Source: Candidatus Merdisoma merdipullorum
GTDB taxonomy: Bacteria; Bacillota; Clostridia; Lachnospirales; Lachnospiraceae
NCBI GenBank assembly: GCA_018715645.1
Contig: DVLE01000015.1
Location: forward strand, 62,001 to 126,000
Direction: 5' to 3'
DNA length: 64,000 nt
The first letter of the stretch is position 1, and the number at the start of each line of letters is the position of its first letter. Under the pieces are notes generated by a model. That model worked only from the letters and a program-made list of their open reading frames with translations, made no database searches and was not told where the DNA came from. This document shows, one piece after another, positions 60,066 to 64,000 of this stretch. A program made the position numbers and the translations under genes.

Positions 60066-61017
60066 ATGATACGGTTGATTGGATATGAATTTGGAAAGAT
60101 TGTCCGGCGAAAGATTGTCTATGCGGCTCTGGGAGCCCTGGCGGTGTTCAGCCTCATGCTTTATATGGGAAATGGTCCGCAGAGCGCGATTTCCAGGCTG
60201 CCGGACGGCACCTATATCGGAGGAGGAGAAGCTGTCGCTTACGATAAAGAGGTGGCGGCAGAGTATGAAGGGGAACTTACGGAGGAAAAGATTCAGGATA
60301 TTCTGGAACGATACGCGCCGGGAACGCCCGACGGAGGCTTCTGGACCATCAACAGTACTTACAATACGGTCCAGAATTCGTTTGGAAACATGGATGGAAG
60401 CTATAACGGGCTTACCGTGGAGGAAGCATTTCCAGATTATCAGGGAGAAAAACCGCTGCTTTTGGGATACAGCAGTGGGTATACGGGATTTATTATCATG
60501 GGGATGTACCTGATGACTGGCTTTGGGTTTGTTCTGATCATCGCCCTGGCTCCGGTTTTTTCCGAAGAATATTCCCGGAAGACGGACGCGCTGCTTCTGA
60601 CCAGCCGCCATGGGAAGCGTCTCTGCGGCTGGAGCAAGATCCTGGCCTCTTACTTATTTACGCTGCTGACGGCGGGTGTCTTTCTTCTGACAATGATCGG
60701 AGCTTTTCTTGCCGGCTTTGGACTTACGGGAGGAGAGAGCAGCATTCAACTGAATGATTCCTTTCTCCTGGAGGATGTTCCGTACTTTATGAGCTGTATG
60801 GACGCGGCTTTTGACTGCCTGGTTCTCTGGCTGGCAGGAGCGTTGATTCTTACCGCGCTTACTCTGGTGCTTTCTGTCTGAACGGACCCTGGAGATTCCA
60901 AAGTTTTTTGGCGGTCAGCTTTCCTGGATCTGGATTCCGGCTGCGTTTTCGGTTCTTCTGGCGCCGCTGGCTTTGCACCTGGGACGTAAGATTTTCGCGC
61001 GGCATCAGGTAGCATAA
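60066..61017 (+). pseudogene. Truncated and frameshifted ABC-2 permease
   Basis: The first frame (60066-60881, 271 residues) has an N-terminal TM helix (17-36), an extracellular region (40-155), and four further segments, ending abruptly in LTLVLSV at about the fourth or fifth TM helix. Beyond the stop, another frame (+1) continues to 61017 with EIPKFFGGQLSWIWIPAAF, then an LLAPLALHLG helix and the typical end GRKIFARHQVA. A deletion or frameshift has therefore separated the last TM helix. The ABC exporter is probably inactive. Confidence 0.75.
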
Positions 61018-61058
61018 GCCTGTCATGGCGGCAGACATACAGCCGGAAAATTCATACA

Positions 61059-61087
61059 TTGACTTTCTTTCAAACTTCTCGTACACT
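61059..61087 (+). promoter_or_regulatory. Promoter of the PucR-type regulator
   Basis: TTGACT (61059-61064), 17 nt, TACACT (61082-61087), about 23 nt before the start codon. Confidence 0.6.
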
Positions 61088-61109
61088 ATGTAGGAAGGGA
61101 GAAGGAAAT

Positions 61110-62639
61110 ATGAAGCTCAGCACGTCTATTTTAGCGCATCGGTTAAAATCAAAATTCACGCTTCAGAATAAGAAGGCTCTGTCGGACGAGCTGCATCTGG
61201 AGCGTGTTCTCTATTACTGTGATGGGGACGAGATGCAGGATCACAAGATCTATATCTGCACCCATGACCAGGTATCGGAGCAGGATCTGATCGTGCCGGA
61301 GAAGGCGGTTCTGTTCTGCATCGGAAAAATACGAACGAGAAATACAGGAAAAAACGGACAGGTATTCCAGCTTGTGGACGATACCTCTCCGTTTTTGCTG
61401 TTTAATGAGATTCAGCGTATCTTTGATTATTATGAAAAGTGGGACGTAAGGCTCTATGAGCTGGCGAATCAGGAGGGCAGTATTCAGAAAATGCTGGATG
61501 AAAGCTTCCGCATTTTTCACAATCCAATCATTGTACATACGGCGGACTATTTTGTGATTGGCTATTCCAGCATTATCGACACCCGGCCGGAGCTGTCGGG
61601 GCTTGTGGATCCGGACGCGATCTTTGAGCGGAACCAGGAAAATCATGAGAAAAGCAGACAGCCGGATTTGACGAAGAAAAAGGGGGCTTTTTTTTATCCT
61701 GATTTTATCACGGGGACGAGAAGTCTCTGCGTCAATATCTTTGAACATGAACGCTACGCCTACCGGATGCTGATGGTAGAGAGTTCCAGTCGTTTTGATG
61801 CCTGCGATGGGGCGCTTTTGGAGCATTTGGCGGAATATATCGGTCTGGCGCTGTCGAAGCAGATGGTACTTCAGGCAGATATGGGTTACCGTCTGGACCG
61901 GATTTTTTCGGACCTTCTGTCAGGACCGGAGCAGGATCCGGAACTGGTGGAGCAATGGTTCTCGGAATTTGGCTGGCTGGCCTCACACCATTATTTCTGC
62001 ATCAATCTGAAGGTGGCCGCCCTCGATCTGGAGAATATGACGGTACGCTTTGTCTGCAGCCACATGGAAAAGATGCTGCCTCAGTCCTGCGCGTTTCAAT
62101 ACCAGAATCATATCGTAATCTTTGTAAACCTCACACGGTTCGGCGGCGACGCGGAGGATGTGAAAGATAAGATTATCTATTTCCTGCGCGACAGCTTTCT
62201 GAAAGCCGGATTCAGCAACGAGTTCACAGGATTTGGCCATATCCAGGACTATTACCGCCAGGCGGCGGTGGCTCTGGAGGTAGGCAGCCGGAGAGAACCC
62301 TTTAAGTGGATCCACCGCTTTGAGGAGGTGGCCCTTGATTATATGCTGGAGCAGGGGAGAGGAGAGTTCCCCGGCGAGCTTGTCTGTTCCAGGCGGATTT
62401 TGGCCCTCCGGGATTTTGACGCCCAGCACCATACGGATTATTTTCATACGCTCAAATGTTATGTGCAGAATCAGCTCAATGCCGTGCAGACCGCGAAGAA
62501 GCTTTTCATTCACCGCAGCACCTTTCTTTACCGAATGGAAAAGATTGGAGAGATCATTGATCTGGATCTGAATGACTACGATACCCTCCTCTATGTGATG
62601 ATGACCTTCCGCATTATGGAACAGGATGGGGAGGAATAG
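61110..62639 (+). CDS. PucR/CdaR-family transcriptional regulator
   Basis: A 509-residue regulator. The N-terminal part (1-130) resembles the PucR purine-catabolism sensor region; a GAF-like middle region (about 150-270) contains VHTADYFVIGYSS and HERYAYRMLMVESS; residues 430-500 are the PucR C-terminal helix-turn-helix (LNAVQTAKKLFIHRSTFLYRMEK). Such proteins activate nucleobase, amino acid or sugar acid genes, and the target is not visible here. ATG 61110 with GAAGGGAGAAGGA upstream is chosen. Confidence 0.82.
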   Translation: MKLSTSILAHRLKSKFTLQNKKALSDELHLERVLYYCDGDEMQDHKIYICTHDQVSEQDLIVPEKAVLFCIGKIRTRNTGKNGQVFQLVDDTSPFLLFNEIQRIFDYYEKWDVRLYELANQEGSIQKMLDESFRIFHNPIIVHTADYFVIGYSSIIDTRPELSGLVDPDAIFERNQENHEKSRQPDLTKKKGAFFYPDFITGTRSLCVNIFEHERYAYRMLMVESSSRFDACDGALLEHLAEYIGLALSKQMVLQADMGYRLDRIFSDLLSGPEQDPELVEQWFSEFGWLASHHYFCINLKVAALDLENMTVRFVCSHMEKMLPQSCAFQYQNHIVIFVNLTRFGGDAEDVKDKIIYFLRDSFLKAGFSNEFTGFGHIQDYYRQAAVALEVGSRREPFKWIHRFEEVALDYMLEQGRGEFPGELVCSRRILALRDFDAQHHTDYFHTLKCYVQNQLNAVQTAKKLFIHRSTFLYRMEKIGEIIDLDLNDYDTLLYVMMTFRIMEQDGEE

Positions 62640-62786
62640 GGGAGGATAAGCGGCGGCAACCGGAAAATATCGCTGTGCAACCGCTGGTTGACAGATTTTC
62701 CAAGCGTCCTTGGTAGTCTGTAACTGGGAGTTTTGCTATGCTTTAGAGGAAACTTTAAAAGCAAAACAAGAAAGGACGGAAAGAAT

Positions 62787-63773
62787 ATGATTCTGGGTGA
62801 AAAAATTGCGGCGTTAAGAAAACAGAATAACTGGTCGCAGGAAGATTTGGCAGAGAAGCTTGAGCTCTCCCGACAGTCCGTGTCAAAATGGGAAAGCGGA
62901 GCCTCGATTCCGGACCTGGATCGCATCATAAAGCTGAGCGCACTGTTCGGCGTGAGTACAGATTACTTATTAAAGGATGAGATGGAGGAAATTACGTATT
63001 CGGAAACAGACGAACCTTCCGAGGGGGCGGCACGCCGTGTGAGTCTGGAGGAAGCCACTGCTTTTATGAATCTGAGCAGAGAAACTTCCAGGTGGATCGC
63101 TCTGGCTGTATTTCTGTGTATTCTCTCACCTGTGACAGCGATTTTTCTGGGAGGACTTGCCGAGACCGGCAGGATCCCGCTGTCGGTGACAGCAGCGGGA
63201 AGCATAGGCGGTTTGGTTCTGATTTTGATTGTGGCCGCAGCAGTGGCGCTCTTTATCCTGAACGGCTTGAAGCTTTCAAAATATGAATATCTGGAACAAA
63301 CGGATATTGTTCTGGAATACGGGGTTCATGGGATTGTGGAAAAGCGAAAAGAAGATTTTTCCCATACGTTCCGGGCCGGAATCACGATCGGGGTGGTCCT
63401 GTGTATTCTGTCAGTGGTTCCGCCGCTGCTTTGCGCGGTATTTATGGCAGGGGAGATAGCTAGGGCAGTTTCCGCGTGTCTGCTGTTACTTTTTGTGGCC
63501 TGCGGCGTATGGATTTTTGTCCGAGTTGGAAGTATCCAGGGCAGCTTTCAGAAGCTTTTACAGGAAGGAGACTATACCTCCCAAAAAAAGGCTGCGAACC
63601 AGGCGCTTGGCGTTTTCCAGGGAGCTTACTGGTGTATTGTCACGGCGATCTATCTCTGGATCAGCCTTACGCAGGATAACTGGGGTAGATCCTGGGTGAT
63701 CTGGCCGGTGGCCGGGGTGCTGTTCGCGGCAGTGTTTGGGATATTGGAGACAGTGCTGAAAAAGAAAAAATAG
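62787..63773 (+). CDS. XRE-family regulator with C-terminal membrane domain
   Basis: A 328-residue protein. Residues 1-68 are an XRE helix-turn-helix (LRKQNNWSQEDLAEKLELSRQ, WESGASIPDLDRIIKLS). After a linker with acidic residues, five hydrophobic segments (about 115-135, 148-172, 210-232, 240-262, 290-325) anchor it in the membrane. This is a common clostridial membrane-bound repressor type that may sense cell-envelope stress. A TTGACA lies at 62688-62693 without a good -10. AAAGGA and GAAAG precede ATG 62787. Confidence 0.82.
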   Translation: MILGEKIAALRKQNNWSQEDLAEKLELSRQSVSKWESGASIPDLDRIIKLSALFGVSTDYLLKDEMEEITYSETDEPSEGAARRVSLEEATAFMNLSRETSRWIALAVFLCILSPVTAIFLGGLAETGRIPLSVTAAGSIGGLVLILIVAAAVALFILNGLKLSKYEYLEQTDIVLEYGVHGIVEKRKEDFSHTFRAGITIGVVLCILSVVPPLLCAVFMAGEIARAVSACLLLLFVACGVWIFVRVGSIQGSFQKLLQEGDYTSQKKAANQALGVFQGAYWCIVTAIYLWISLTQDNWGRSWVIWPVAGVLFAAVFGILETVLKKKK

Positions 63774-63786
63774 CGTCGGTGTATGG

Positions 63787-63841
63787 AAAAAGGGATTCGC
63801 TGCAGACAGATGAGTCATTTGTTTGCAGCGGATCCCTTTTT
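63787..63841. terminator. Bidirectional terminator between XRE and HxlR genes
   Basis: AAAAAGGGATTCGCTGCA (63787-63804) pairs with TGCAGCGGATCCCTTTTT (63824-63841), one mismatch. It separates the two convergent genes. Confidence 0.88.
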
Positions 63842-63885
63842 AGGCCCGAAACAGAGAGCGGACTTCAGAAAAATACGTTGTACGC

Positions 63886-64000
63886 TCAGGCATTTTTCTT
63901 TTTATATTCTGTCCCCCACACTACCATGGCGTCGAGAACAGGCTTCAGGCTGTATCCGGTTTCCGTCAGGGTGTATTCCACCCGCGGAGGCACTTCGGCA
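63886..64000 (-). CDS. HxlR-family transcriptional regulator, C-terminal part (runs off the window)
   Basis: The reverse strand encodes at least 38 codons ending at 63886: [20 protein letters not shown] and then [17 protein letters not shown]. VEYxLTExGxSL and the Trp-rich end are typical of HxlR/MarR-like winged helices. The rest of the gene lies beyond the window. Targets unknown. Confidence 0.78.
   Translation of the reverse strand, partial: AEVPPRVEYTLTETGYSLKPVLDAMVVWGTEYKKKNA

Noticed and set aside
1-64000. Prophage, insertion sequence, CRISPR array, tRNA or rRNA
   Set aside because: No transposase, integrase, regularly spaced repeat array or tRNA-like cloverleaf with conserved T-arm was found; the element at 54419 lacks tRNA features.

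Overview
The window looks like chromosomal DNA of an anaerobic, gut-type Firmicute, most likely a Lachnospiraceae-like Clostridium relative. Supporting signs are clostridial AraR and YesM/YesN regulators, PerR with rubredoxin and rubrerythrin proteins, FeoAAB with a FeoB-associated Cys-rich peptide, an Fhs-FchA-FolD one-carbon cluster of the acetogen/clostridial type, strong AGGAGG ribosome binding sites and TTGACA/TATAAT promoters. The assignment is inference; no rRNA or other taxonomic marker is present. Almost every gene is on the + strand. I see no prophage, transposase, CRISPR array or tRNA.

Layout. 1-4.7 kb: L-arabinose genes araR-araA-FGGY kinase, with no araD. 4.7-15.5 kb: a YesN/YesM two-component system, then a YtfQRT-YjfF-type sugar ABC transporter, a second binding lipoprotein and an L-fucose/L-arabinose-isomerase-family enzyme. 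15.6-17.9 kb: PerR with a perfect operator, a double-rubredoxin protein, and a 4Fe-4S protein whose frame runs without a stop into rubrerythrin. 18.1-24.8 kb: citrate synthase, a D-Ala-D-Ala carboxypeptidase, an FGGY kinase, a phosphoesterase and scpAB. 25-28.9 kb: an SDR / PHP / SorE-like dehydrogenase operon and a DUF212 membrane protein. 29-34 kb: an iron block (DUF2325, DUF3793, flavodoxin, two FeoA, FeoB, an HTH-only Fur, the FeoB Cys-rich peptide) with DtxR-like and Fur-like operators. 34-42.5 kb: a second carboxypeptidase, a five-gene Nik/Opp-type ABC importer and two paralogous SAM methyltransferases that share a promoter motif with the importer. 42.5-45.6 kb: RidA and a methionine ABC transporter whose MetQ is circularly permuted. 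46-52.5 kb: mgtE behind a structured leader, trpS, a flavin reductase, a MATE exporter and an ECF sigma/anti-sigma pair. 52.7-56.4 kb: fhs-fchA-folD, with a 185-nt cloverleaf-like element between fhs and fchA. 56.4-64 kb: a reverse-strand aldo/keto reductase with Fe-S clusters, a second ECF sigma operon with a decayed ABC exporter, a PucR-type regulator, an XRE membrane regulator and the end of an HxlR gene.

The most unusual signals are the permuted MetQ (42988-43845), the cloverleaf element (54419-54603), the transporter/twin-methyltransferase module (35.3-42.5 kb), the ferredoxin-rubrerythrin read-through (16819-17898) and the HTH-only Fur beside feoB. All claims come from reading the sequence and from remembered family knowledge; no search or folding program was run.
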